Shown: piece after piece, positions 40,961-49,683 of the stretch
How positions within the stretch are numbered: the first letter of the stretch is position 1
Layout of the letters: the number at the start of each line of letters is the position of its first letter
Assembly: GCA_031376285.1 (NCBI GenBank)
Contig: JANMDN010000058.1
Location: 3,983-67,982, forward strand
DNA length: 64,000 nt
Source: JANMDN01 sp031376285
GTDB taxonomy: Bacteria > Actinomycetota > Thermoleophilia > Miltoncostaeales > Miltoncostaeaceae
Direction: 5' to 3'
Notes under the pieces: generated by a model
Told to the model about the DNA's origin: nothing
Databases searched by the model: none
What the model saw: only the letters and a program-made list of their open reading frames with translations
Program-made: the position numbers and the translations under genes

Positions 40961-42352
40961 CTACACCTCGCCCGGAGGAGAAGCATTCGGCAGCCTGAGC
41001 CGGAAAAGCGCCCCTCCTCCGTCGGCTGCTTCGACAACCACCGAGCCACCGTGGGCGCGTGTGATCTGGGCGACGATCGCAAGGCCAAGTCCGGATCCGG
41101 GAACAGCGCGCACCCCCGCACCTCGATGGAAGCGCTCGAAGATCCGCGTCCGCTCCTCTTCCGGAACGCCAGGACCGTGGTCGCGCACCGACACCTCGCC
41201 AGCCTCGGCACGGACATCAATCGGTCCGGCGCTGCCGGCGTAGCGGGCGGCGTTGTCGAGGAGGTTACGCACCGCCCGCTCAAGCTGGTCACGGTCGCCA
41301 TTCACCGACGTCGCCGAGCAGCTCAGCGTGAATGTCGCCGTCGGCCAGAGCGCACGAGCCCGCGCGACGGAGTCGCTTGCCAGGTCGTCGAGGCGGAGTA
41401 GCTCGAAGCGCTCCGGCGGTTTGTCGCCACGAGCAAGCTCGACCAGGCCACCAATGAGCTCACCGAACTGATCGAGCTGGGACGCGAGGTCCGACGCCAT
41501 TTGGGACCGCTCGTGAGGGTCGATCTGGGCCCCGGAGGCGAGCAGCTCGACGTTGGCGCGTAGGGCGGTCAGCGGGGTTCGGAGTTCATGAGAGGCGTCG
41601 GCGATGAGCTGATCCTGCGATCGCCGCGCGGTGTCGAGGCTCGCCAACAACTCGTTGAACGCGGTTGCCAGGCGGGCGGGCTCGTCGGATCCGTTGACGT
41701 CGATCCGGTGCGTGAGGTCTTGGGTTTCCGTGACGCGTTCAACGCTTTGGGTGAGGGACAGAACCGGCTGGATGCTGCGGCGCGCGACGAACCGCCCAAG
41801 GAGTGCCGCGAGGCCCAGAGCTCCGACGGAGATCATGAGGAGGCGACTACGAAGGTCGTGAAGGCGATCTTCGACGTCACCAAGTGAGCGAGCGAGCTGC
41901 AGGCTGACAAGGGGGACGCTCACGCCGTTGATCCGCAGCGCCCCGAATGGAATGGTCATCACGCGGATGGGTTCGCCATCGACGCGCACGGTGCTAAACC
42001 CGTTGCGTTGTTCGCGAACGAATGTGGCGGCATCGCCCGTGACCGGAAGCACGCGCGTCCGGGGTCGCAGAACGACGTTGCCCTCGGCGTCCACGAGCTG
42101 CTGGTAGTAGCCCGGCCCACCGAACTGGCGACCTGGGCGAGCTCCTCCGAATCGACCGCCCCCTGGGGCCTCTCCATGTTGAAGGTCGCGAACCGCGTCG
42201 CGCAGGGCGCTGGGACCTTCGCGCCGCAGGGCGTCATCGACCTGAGCCTGGAGCGCGCGCGACGTCGAAAAATACGCCGCGAGCACGGCGAGGAGGACCG
42301 CGACCATGACCGCGCCAAACGCCGTCGCCGCGATGCGTCGGCTGAGCGTCAC
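40961..42352 (-). CDS. Sensor histidine kinase, OmpR-class (EnvZ/PhoR-like)
   Basis: 463 residues. An N-terminal helix (AATAFGAVMVAVLLAVLAA), an extracytoplasmic sensor region of about 120 residues with a Gly/Arg-rich patch, a second helix (LLMISVGALGLAALLG), HAMP (SIQPVLSLTQSVERV), HisKA LIADASHELRTPLTALRANV, and a HATPase with DNAARYAG and GSGLGLAIVAQITRAHGG. The start overlaps the response regulator stop as GTGA. Confidence 0.92.
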   Translation of the reverse strand: MTLSRRIAATAFGAVMVAVLLAVLAAYFSTSRALQAQVDDALRREGPSALRDAVRDLQHGEAPGGGRFGGARPGRQFGGPGYYQQLVDAEGNVVLRPRTRVLPVTGDAATFVREQRNGFSTVRVDGEPIRVMTIPFGALRINGVSVPLVSLQLARSLGDVEDRLHDLRSRLLMISVGALGLAALLGRFVARRSIQPVLSLTQSVERVTETQDLTHRIDVNGSDEPARLATAFNELLASLDTARRSQDQLIADASHELRTPLTALRANVELLASGAQIDPHERSQMASDLASQLDQFGELIGGLVELARGDKPPERFELLRLDDLASDSVARARALWPTATFTLSCSATSVNGDRDQLERAVRNLLDNAARYAGSAGPIDVRAEAGEVSVRDHGPGVPEEERTRIFERFHRGAGVRAVPGSGLGLAIVAQITRAHGGSVVVEAADGGGALFRLRLPNASPPGEV

Positions 42353-43035
42353 GACTCGCGCAGGGCGTATCCGAAGCCGCGGACCGTATGCACGACCCGG
42401 GATTCGCCGTCGGCCTCGAGTTTGCGACGGAGGTACCCGATGTACACCTCGACGCCGTTCGATGAGCCCGCCGCGTCAAAGCCCCACACGCGATCGAGGA
42501 TGACTTCGCGGGTCAGCACCTGTCGCGGGTTTCGCAGGAAGAGTTCGAGAAGCAGAAACTCCGTCCTCGTGAGGCCGAGCGACCGTTCCCCGCGCCGGGC
42601 CTCGAACGAGCGAAGATCGAGGCTCACATCCTCGAACGCGAGCGAGTCATCTCCCACGCCGACGGTTTCGCCGCTGCCAGTGCGACGAAGCAGCGCACGA
42701 AGCCGCGCGACCAGCTCCGGGAGCGCGAAGGGCTTTACGAGGTAGTCGTCAGCCCCGGCGTCGAGACCGGCGACGCGGTCGGTCACAGTGTCGCGGGCGG
42801 TCAGCATCAGCACCGGCATCCGGCTCCCCGACGCCCGTAGCTGCTTGCAGACGTCGAGCCCTGACATATCCGGCAGGTTGACGTCAAGGAGCATGGCGTC
42901 GAAGCCGTTACGGCTCGCCTCGGCGAGACCCGTCGACCCGTCGGTCGCTTGTGAGGTGATGTAGCCATGCGCGCGAAGCACGCGCTCAAGTGCGCGCCCA
43001 ACGGCGGCATCATCTTCGACGATCAGTACCTTCAT
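42349..43035 (-). CDS. OmpR/PhoB-family response regulator
   Basis: 228 residues from ATG 43035, with AGGAG upstream. The receiver domain has VEDD, phospho-acceptor D in MLLDVNLPDMSG, and K in YLVKPFALPEL. The C-terminal winged helix is LTRTEFLLLELFLRNPRQVL ... SNGVEVYIGYLRRKLE. Partner of the kinase that follows. The secreted paralogues just upstream on the same strand are candidate targets. Confidence 0.93.
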   Translation of the reverse strand: MKVLIVEDDAAVGRALERVLRAHGYITSQATDGSTGLAEASRNGFDAMLLDVNLPDMSGLDVCKQLRASGSRMPVLMLTARDTVTDRVAGLDAGADDYLVKPFALPELVARLRALLRRTGSGETVGVGDDSLAFEDVSLDLRSFEARRGERSLGLTRTEFLLLELFLRNPRQVLTREVILDRVWGFDAAGSSNGVEVYIGYLRRKLEADGESRVVHTVRGFGYALRES

Positions 43036-43136
43036 CGCGAGCCAGAACTCCTTCGTCACGCGGCAGCGAGAGTGTCGCACGCCTGGTGGGTGACCCGACG
43101 AGCCCACCCACCAGATCGCGCGAGTCAAACGGCCTG

Positions 43137-43709
43137 CTACGGACGGAACCCGCCCCGGTGGTGCCCACCGAAGCCGTGGCCACCTTCGTGCCCGATGTCC
43201 AGGTCACCGTGGCGACCGAAGCCGTGGCCAGGCTCACCGGCCGGAGCCGCATCGAACTGCTTGAGGATGGTGTCGCTCTGGGCCTGCGTGATTCGCCCAG
43301 CCTTGACGGCCTCCGCGAGGCGCGTGACCAGCTCGGCGCGGCGATCAGCCTTGAGGGTCGCTTCCAGCTTGCCGGCCTTGGCCGCGGCACGAAGCTCGTC
43401 AGCCTTGGACTGCGTGATCCGCCCCGCCTTAACCTGTGCGTCGAGGCCCGCCAGGAAGACCGCCTCACGTGCCGACTTCTGCGCCGCCTGGAGCTTCGCG
43501 ACATCGACGCCCAGCGCCTTTGCGAGTTCCGCGTCGTAAAGGTCGCGCTTGGCCTGGTGGTCGGCGGCAGCGACGGCGTTGTAGGCGCCGGACTTGCTTG
43601 TCTTGGCCGACGTCGCACCATCAGCGGTCGAGAAGGCGACGGCGCTAGCGGCGACGAGGGCGACGACGCCTGCGATCGCCGTGGGCTTGCGAAGGGTACT
43701 TACGGACAT
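43137..43709 (-). CDS. Secreted His/Gly-tailed protein (paralogue A)
   Basis: 190 residues. A signal peptide (AIAGVVALVAASAVAFSTADG) is followed by two copies of a helical unit of the form LAKALGVDVAKLQAAQKSAR and LAEAVKAGRITQAQSDTILK, similar to DUF2680-type repeats. The tail is rich in His and Gly (GHGFGRHGDLDIGHEGGHGF) and could bind metal. It is about 50 percent identical by eye to the gene upstream at 43865. It is probably exported and perhaps controlled by the adjacent OmpR-type system. Confidence 0.7.
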   Translation of the reverse strand: MSVSTLRKPTAIAGVVALVAASAVAFSTADGATSAKTSKSGAYNAVAAADHQAKRDLYDAELAKALGVDVAKLQAAQKSAREAVFLAGLDAQVKAGRITQSKADELRAAAKAGKLEATLKADRRAELVTRLAEAVKAGRITQAQSDTILKQFDAAPAGEPGHGFGRHGDLDIGHEGGHGFGGHHRGGFRP

Positions 43710-43864
43710 CGGAACTGACCTCCAGGGACGTTGGGCGGGCCTCGTGTTCTTGAAGAATTGCGCTCCAACATGAGAACCACCTTAAGGTCGTCACGCGGGA
43801 ACGTCACAGATGCGTGTCGGGAGTGCCAGCGGATACCCGCGGCACCCCCGAAGCACAGCCGCGT

Positions 43865-44443
43865 TTACCCGTTCAGTCCAGCGCGCGGGCCACCGCGACC
43901 CTGGCCGCCCGGGCCACCGAAGCCGCCGTGACCGCCCGGACCGCGACCGAAGCCCGGGCCGTCGAGGCTGCCAGCGGGCTGGGCATCGAACGCCTTGAGC
44001 CTGGCGTCGGACTGGGCCTGGGTGATGCGACCGGACTTGACGTCGGCGGCGAGGTGCTCGACAAGACGCGCCCGAGCCTGCTTCTTGAGGGCCGCGTCGA
44101 GCGTTCCGTTCGCGGCGGCGGCGCGCAGTTCGTCGGCCTGAGCCTGGGTCAGTCGGCCGGCCTTCACCTGCTCGTCGAGCCCCTTCAGGAGCACCTGCTG
44201 GCGGGCGGTCTTCTGTGCTGCCTGGAGCTTGGCGACGTCGATGCCGAGCGCCTTCGCGAGTTCCTGGTCGTGCAGCGTGCGCATCGCCTCGTGATCAGCT
44301 CGGTCGGCAGCGCTTGCCGCGCTGTACTGACTCGTCGACTTGGCGGTCTCGCCAGTGGCGGCGAAGGCCGCTCCGCCGCCCGCCATAAGGGCTGCGGCGC
44401 TGATCAGCGCGGTGGACTTTTTCCATGAGATGGACTGGGTCAT
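43865..44443 (-). CDS. Secreted Gly-rich-tailed protein (paralogue B)
   Basis: 192 residues with the same plan as its neighbour: signal peptide (STALISAAALMAGGGAAFA), repeats LAKALGIDVAKLQAAQKTAR and LAADVKSGRITQAQSDARL, and a Gly-rich tail (GFGRGPGGHGGFGGPGGQGR) with fewer histidines. A tandem duplication that has diverged mainly in the tail. Role unknown. Confidence 0.7.
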   Translation of the reverse strand: MTQSISWKKSTALISAAALMAGGGAAFAATGETAKSTSQYSAASAADRADHEAMRTLHDQELAKALGIDVAKLQAAQKTARQQVLLKGLDEQVKAGRLTQAQADELRAAAANGTLDAALKKQARARLVEHLAADVKSGRITQAQSDARLKAFDAQPAGSLDGPGFGRGPGGHGGFGGPGGQGRGGPRAGLNG

Positions 44444-44551
44444 CGTTACCTCACACGTTGGTGGTTTCTTGTGTGAAGGCAGCGTTGCTCACCCATGTGA
44501 GAGCGCCCTGAACGTTGATGAGAACCCGCTGAGAGCAGGGAGCGCGACGCG

Positions 44552-45277
44552 CTAGGAGGTGGCGACGACGGCCATGCAGGCCTCGTCGCCTTGGGCGCGG
44601 GCGGTTGCCTCGCGGATGGTGGCGTCAGGCGCGAAGGCCGCGAGCACGCCTTTCCAGATGGAGCGATCGAGGCCGCAGATCCGGTCGGGGTCGATGAAGG
44701 CCATCTCCTCGAAGGGGCACGCGCAGGCGCGGATCGTGTTCTCACCCTCGACGCGCGCGGCGAAGCCGTATCGCGAAAGGAGCCGTACGACGCCCTTCAC
44801 CACCTCGATCGCGTTGTCGCCATGCAGCCGACGGCCTGCGGCGACTTCCGCCTGCCCGAGCTCAAAACCGAAGTCGTAGCCGACCCGCTCGAGCACCTCC
44901 TGCGGTTCTCCCTCCCCACCGTGCGCCATCGCTTTGAGCAGGAGCTGCGAGAGCACCTCGTAGTGACGCTCCTGCAGGCCGACGGCGATCTCGGCCTCGG
45001 CGACCTGGTAGCGCTTCGCCGGTCGGCCGGCACCCGGGCCGCTTCGTTCCGAGCGACGTGCGAAGTCGGCGCTGAGAAAGCCTTGTTCGACGAGTTTGTC
45101 GAGGTGGAAGCCGGCGAGCCGGCGATCAATCCCGACCGCCCCGGCGACGTCGTCCTTACCCTGGGGGCCATCGGCCTCGCGCACCATGAAGAAGATCCGT
45201 CGGCGCGTCGGATCTCCGAGCGCATCCGCCAGCCGTTGGATGTCGCGTTCCATTGCGGAGTGCGTCGGCGTGTCCAT
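44552..45277 (-). CDS. HTH regulator with C-terminal cysteine cluster (COG2345, SufR-like)
   Basis: 241 residues from ATG 45277; the ribosome site TGAGGAA fits this one better than the adjacent ATG at 45280. The winged helix is at the N-terminus (LADALGDPTRRRIFFMVREA). The C-terminal half has cysteines in IRACACPFEEMAF, DRICGLDRSIWKG and EACMAVV, the pattern that binds an Fe-S cluster in SufR and relatives. SufR represses suf genes when clusters are plentiful. The suf operon here starts 4.4 kb away, so regulation at a distance is plausible but not shown. Confidence 0.75.
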   Translation of the reverse strand: MDTPTHSAMERDIQRLADALGDPTRRRIFFMVREADGPQGKDDVAGAVGIDRRLAGFHLDKLVEQGFLSADFARRSERSGPGAGRPAKRYQVAEAEIAVGLQERHYEVLSQLLLKAMAHGGEGEPQEVLERVGYDFGFELGQAEVAAGRRLHGDNAIEVVKGVVRLLSRYGFAARVEGENTIRACACPFEEMAFIDPDRICGLDRSIWKGVLAAFAPDATIREATARAQGDEACMAVVATS

Positions 45278-45348
45278 CATTTCCTCAGTCGGTCTTTGGC
45301 GAGGATACACCGGCCCAACCGAGAGATGCACGAACCCCTCGCGCCCGG

Positions 45349-46989
45349 CTACTCAAGCAGGAGGAGGTGATCTGTCGGAGCGAAGTCGTCGGTCAGTGTC
45401 GGCACGTCCAAGGGAATCGTCCGCTCGTACCGCCCTCGAATCGCGTCAGTCAGATCAACGGGGTCCGGACGGCTTCGGTTGAGACTGCGCCAGCGTGCCT
45501 CCAGCACTGCCCGGGCTGGCACGGCGGCGTCGCCGGCAATCAGGATGATGTTCCGGCTGGCCTCGTCGTCCCCCGTGCCAGGCAGGTTCCCGACCGGATG
45601 CACGGCGACCGACGCGAACGCACTCCGGTAGGTGCGATACATCGAGCGAAAGAGCTTTGACCGCTCGCCGCTTACCGAGCCGATGATGTTCGTCACGACG
45701 ACGCCGCCGGGGGCCAAGCGATCCCGCACGACGTCCATAAACTCGCTCGTTGTGAGGTGGAAGGGAATCGCGTCGGCAAAGAACGCGTCGATGACGATGA
45801 GATCCCATTTCTCGTCAACGCGTGTGAGGAAGCGCCGTCCGTCCTCGGCGGTCAGTGTCAACCGCGGATCATCCGGTAGCGCGAAGTAGCGCTTCGCGAC
45901 GCGGATCACCTCGGGGTCGAGCTCGACGGCGGTCGCCGTCAGCTGCGGAAAGTCCGCGAGCATGCGCCGCGGCGCGGTGCCGCCGCCGAGGCCAACAAAG
46001 AGCGCTGTGCGGGCCATCGGCGCGTAGGCCAGGCCGAGGTTCAGGTCGTCGGTGTAGGCGAAGATCGCCTCCTGCGGGTCGGCCATGCGCATCGCGCTCT
46101 GCCAGGAGTTGTCAAAGCGCAGGTAGCGGATGCCGTTTGACTCGGTCACGCTCAGCCGGTGGTACTGGGTATCGCGAGAGTAGATGACGTCCGTGAGATC
46201 GGCGGCTTCGGTCGGCACCCTTCGGAGTTCGTCGCGTGAGCGCGAGACGGGTGACCAGTCCGCTGCCTCGACGGCGCTGAGTGCCCCTCCACCAGAGGGT
46301 GCGAGCACAACCGTCGCGACGACTCCCGCCACGACGAGCGCCGCGACCGCGCCGGTGGCAGGCCAGACGCGCTCGACGGCGGCGATTGCGAGCGCAACCA
46401 CCGCGAGCGTGGTCGCGGCCAGGGCAAGGAGCTGATTTGTCCCAAGCTCGGGGATGAGAAAGAAGGCGGTGAGGAAGGTCCCGGCGATGCTCCCCGCTGT
46501 CGAGATCGAGAAGAGCCGCCCGGACGTTCTCCCCAGATGTGCCAACGAGTGCGCTGAGAGCCGAACGGCGATCGGGGTGGTCGCGGCGAGGACCACGCTC
46601 GCAGGCCCGAAGAGCAACACGGCGGCCACAAGCGGATTTAACCGCGGCCCCGGATCCCAACCAACGACCCACTCGAGCACCGGTCCGTCGACCAGGGGAA
46701 TGAGGAGCACGAGGAGCGCCCCGAGCCCCATCGAGCTCACAAGAAGCGCGGGGGCAGGAGCGCGGTCGGCGAGCATCCCGCCCAGCCAGTATCCGATCAT
46801 GAGGCCGGTCAAGACCACGCCGATGAGCGCACCCCAAACGAAGAGCGACGTGCCAAAGAAAGGCGCCAGGACGCGACTCGCGGCGATCTCCACGCCAAGG
46901 AGCACCGCTCCAGACGTGAACACGCCTGCGGCGATCAGGAGCGAACGGCGTCGGAGCCCAGAGGGTGCGGACTCAAGGCCGTCACTCAC
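45349..46989 (-). CDS. Membrane-fused spermidine synthase-like methyltransferase
   Basis: 546 residues. About seven to eight membrane helices lie in the N-terminal half (LFVWGALIGVVLTGLMIGYW and others). A spermidine synthase-like Rossmann domain follows: ALFVGLGGGTAPRRML, VELDPEVIRVAKRYF, EDGRRFL, LIVIDAFFADAIPFHL. Fused MFS/spermidine synthase proteins are widespread in bacteria; most are not true aminopropyltransferases and their substrate is unknown. Confidence 0.82.
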   Translation of the reverse strand: MSDGLESAPSGLRRRSLLIAAGVFTSGAVLLGVEIAASRVLAPFFGTSLFVWGALIGVVLTGLMIGYWLGGMLADRAPAPALLVSSMGLGALLVLLIPLVDGPVLEWVVGWDPGPRLNPLVAAVLLFGPASVVLAATTPIAVRLSAHSLAHLGRTSGRLFSISTAGSIAGTFLTAFFLIPELGTNQLLALAATTLAVVALAIAAVERVWPATGAVAALVVAGVVATVVLAPSGGGALSAVEAADWSPVSRSRDELRRVPTEAADLTDVIYSRDTQYHRLSVTESNGIRYLRFDNSWQSAMRMADPQEAIFAYTDDLNLGLAYAPMARTALFVGLGGGTAPRRMLADFPQLTATAVELDPEVIRVAKRYFALPDDPRLTLTAEDGRRFLTRVDEKWDLIVIDAFFADAIPFHLTTSEFMDVVRDRLAPGGVVVTNIIGSVSGERSKLFRSMYRTYRSAFASVAVHPVGNLPGTGDDEASRNIILIAGDAAVPARAVLEARWRSLNRSRPDPVDLTDAIRGRYERTIPLDVPTLTDDFAPTDHLLLLE

Positions 46990-47049
46990 GACGCCATCGA
47001 ATCAGGCGCCGGGCCGAAGGTCCAGGTGGAACGACACGCGCTTGCGCGT

Positions 47050-48435
47050 TCAGATGGTCAGAGCGACGATGATCGTCGCCTTGCGCCCGCCGAGCGAGGC
47101 AACGACGCGGACACGATAGGCCCCACGCCTCGTGTCGGTCGGGATGAGGACTCGAGCTGCCCGTGTGGTTCCGACGAGGGTTCGGATGACCCGTGAACGT
47201 CCGTCGGAGCGTCGGACAAGTTGGACGACCGCCCGTGCCCCAAGCGTGACGCGGATCGAGAGCACCCGCGGCCCCAGTCGACGAAGCACGGGTGCGCTCA
47301 GGCGCACGGGTGCCGCGATGTCCACGTCGAGTGTCGCCTCATCACGTAGCCCGTCGGCGGTCGCGGTGACGATAACGCGGTGGCGGCCCGGCGGCTCGGA
47401 ACGCGAGAACGGCACCAGAACACCTTCCGGCGATGTCGGACCCGCGACGGTTTTGATGATGCGGCCGGGGCCGCCGGTTGGCGGGATCAACCTGACCGCC
47501 GCCGGGCCGGGCCGGGTGAAGACAACGATCACGCCGCGCGACGCGGCCCGCAGTGTCAGCCCACCGGGGCGCGGGACGTCGGCGTCGCCGCCGGGCGGGC
47601 TTGCGGTCGGGTCGGCTCGAAATGCCAGGTACGCGTCCGCCCAGGCGGCGCCCTCCGCGACGTCGCGGAGGCCATAGGCACCGGGTTGGTTGGCGAGGAG
47701 CGTCCGGCCGGCCGGGGTCGCACGGGCGCGCCACCAGACCTCTCCCTGGGTCGCTCCGACCGCGGGACCGAGCATCAGGCGCAGCCGACCGATGTCGCCA
47801 GGATCCCACCGGCCAACCCAGCGGGTGGTCTCGCGGGCGAACTCGGTGGCGGTAAATGGGGTCAGATCACCGTGGTAGGTCTCGAGGTAGACGACGCCCG
47901 CCTTACGAAGCGTCTCGACGAGTGCGCCAAACGGTGCCGGTAGCGGCTCGCGCGGATCGATGAGGCCAACGGCTCCGACGACGCCGGGGCCGACGTAGAC
48001 GATCACGCGCCGCGCGTCGGCCCCCAGCGCGTCGAGGGCCCGCCCGAGCGCCTGCACTGCCGGTTCGGTCCAGCGCGGCGTGACGATCTCGTCGATGGCG
48101 ACAAGCCCTCCGCGGTCACGTCGAGCGAGTTCTGACCGGAGCGCCTTCTCGATCTCTGCTGCGGTCATCGTGACAAGAGCAGCGCCCGAGAGCTTGCCAA
48201 CCTGTCGCGACACCGGCCAGCGTGCATCGTTGCCGGTCGGAGCCTGAATCCACGCCCCGGTCAGGTTCGCCGCGCCCAGGGGACCGGCGATGGCGTTGGC
48301 GACTGGTTGCTCGACGTAGAGCACGCTCAGGTCGCGCACCGGCTCACCCGGATCGATGGCGGCGGCGAAACCCCCGGTGCTGAGCGCCACCGTTCCCGCG
48401 ATCAGCGCAGCGAAACGCCAGAACCGTCCATTCAT
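47050..48435 (-). CDS. Secreted protein of unknown function
   Basis: 461 residues from ATG 48435 (GTG/ATG 48456 possible). A signal peptide (RFWRFAALIAGTVALSTGG) is followed by an alpha/beta domain that may be a TIM-barrel-like glycosidase relative (VVYLETYHGDLTPF, RWVGRWDPGDIGR). Then come two or more Ig-like beta domains (RHRVIVTATADGLRDEATLD, RRGAYRVRVVASLGG). No catalytic residues can be named with confidence. It precedes another secreted protein on the same strand. Confidence 0.6.
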   Translation of the reverse strand: MNGRFWRFAALIAGTVALSTGGFAAAIDPGEPVRDLSVLYVEQPVANAIAGPLGAANLTGAWIQAPTGNDARWPVSRQVGKLSGAALVTMTAAEIEKALRSELARRDRGGLVAIDEIVTPRWTEPAVQALGRALDALGADARRVIVYVGPGVVGAVGLIDPREPLPAPFGALVETLRKAGVVYLETYHGDLTPFTATEFARETTRWVGRWDPGDIGRLRLMLGPAVGATQGEVWWRARATPAGRTLLANQPGAYGLRDVAEGAAWADAYLAFRADPTASPPGGDADVPRPGGLTLRAASRGVIVVFTRPGPAAVRLIPPTGGPGRIIKTVAGPTSPEGVLVPFSRSEPPGRHRVIVTATADGLRDEATLDVDIAAPVRLSAPVLRRLGPRVLSIRVTLGARAVVQLVRRSDGRSRVIRTLVGTTRAARVLIPTDTRRGAYRVRVVASLGGRKATIIVALTI

Positions 48436-48477
48436 GCGGATGAATCTACCCCGCAAGCGGCCGGGCGGCGACCCCGA

Positions 48478-49530
48478 TCAGGGTCGGTCGGCGGGGCGGT
48501 ACGTGTTGCTACGAACGCGGACGCCCGTTGCGGCGCCCCCCACCTGCACATGCGCGACCGGGTACCACTCGCAGGTCACGCGGCAAGGCCCACCCGGCCG
48601 CTGGTCGATCAGGTTCCCCGAGATCAGGACGTTGCGAATGGTCGGTTCGTCGTAGATCGTCACCCCTTGGCGACCGTTCATTCGAAAGGCGTTGCCGGTG
48701 ATCTTGACGTTGCTGACGTTCCCGCCGATCGCGACGCCTGCAAAGTTGTTGCCGGTGAAGGTGTTACCGCGGATCGTGACCCCGGCGACGTTGTTGCCGC
48801 GCCTTCCCTCGTCACCCATCGCAACGATGAGTCCGGAGCGCTCGGTCGACCCTGAGAGCACGTTGCCCTCGACGAGCACGTCGGTGATCTCGCGTTTGAT
48901 GTCGTTCGAGGATCGCTCCTGGTCGAAGATGTGGACGCCGTAGCCGGGAGTGCCCGCGCCGACGTTTCCAACGATCCGAATCCGGTGGCCGTGAGAGATG
49001 TAGAAGCAGTGCCCTTTGGTGCCGATGGCGTGCTGGATGGTGAGGCAGGGTGAGGCGATCGCGCAGCCGCTGCCGTCCTTCCCGCCCGGAGCGACGGCGA
49101 GGACCCACCCACGGGCGGGCGTGAACCGGTGCAGTTGGCGTGAGCGCTTGCCGCCGACTTCGACGGTGACAACGCCGCCCCGGACCTTCGGCCCCGGCTG
49201 TACGACGATCATGTCGAGGCGTGGATTCGCGGCGTTCTTTGCGCCCCACACGAGGTGGCTCGCGACCTCACGCCCACCGATGAGGACCCGGGATCCGCCG
49301 CGGGTCGCCCCGAAACCGGTGCCGAAGATGCCGATTGGCGCACCGAGACCACCCTGCCCACCGCGCGTCGGCCCCGCCTGGACGTCGACGAAGGACACGA
49401 CCGGCTGCCCCGACGCTGCGGCGGGCGCCGCAAGGGTGAGAAACGCCAGACGCAGGAGGCCGCGCACGGGCCGATCCTGGCACGACCGGCGCAGGCGCGA
49501 TGATTGGTTCACAGAATCCTTCCCATTCAT
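48478..49530 (-). CDS. Secreted right-handed beta-helix protein with N-terminal IPT/TIG domain
   Basis: 350 residues from ATG 49530. A signal peptide (LLRLAFLTLAAPAAASG) precedes an IPT/TIG-like domain (GIFGTGFGATRGGSRVLIGG). A parallel beta-helix follows, with clear repeated coils ITDVLVEGNVLSG, VAGVTIRGNTFTGNN, VSNVKITGNAFRMNG and IRNVLISGNLIDQ. Such folds bind or cleave polysaccharides. Catalytic residues cannot be assigned by eye. Confidence 0.78.
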   Translation of the reverse strand: MNGKDSVNQSSRLRRSCQDRPVRGLLRLAFLTLAAPAAASGQPVVSFVDVQAGPTRGGQGGLGAPIGIFGTGFGATRGGSRVLIGGREVASHLVWGAKNAANPRLDMIVVQPGPKVRGGVVTVEVGGKRSRQLHRFTPARGWVLAVAPGGKDGSGCAIASPCLTIQHAIGTKGHCFYISHGHRIRIVGNVGAGTPGYGVHIFDQERSSNDIKREITDVLVEGNVLSGSTERSGLIVAMGDEGRRGNNVAGVTIRGNTFTGNNFAGVAIGGNVSNVKITGNAFRMNGRQGVTIYDEPTIRNVLISGNLIDQRPGGPCRVTCEWYPVAHVQVGGAATGVRVRSNTYRPADRP

Positions 49531-49683
49531 CGGGTCACAATGCACGGGTTATCGTCGCGGGACGTTGACCGCGAGCGTCGGTTGGTCCCAGGAGCCCTTC
49601 CAGTGTTCCGGCTATCCCGGTAGCCTTTAGAAGCGGGCCGCCTGGCGCGGCCGTTGCATCATGCCCCATCTGAGGAGGACACC

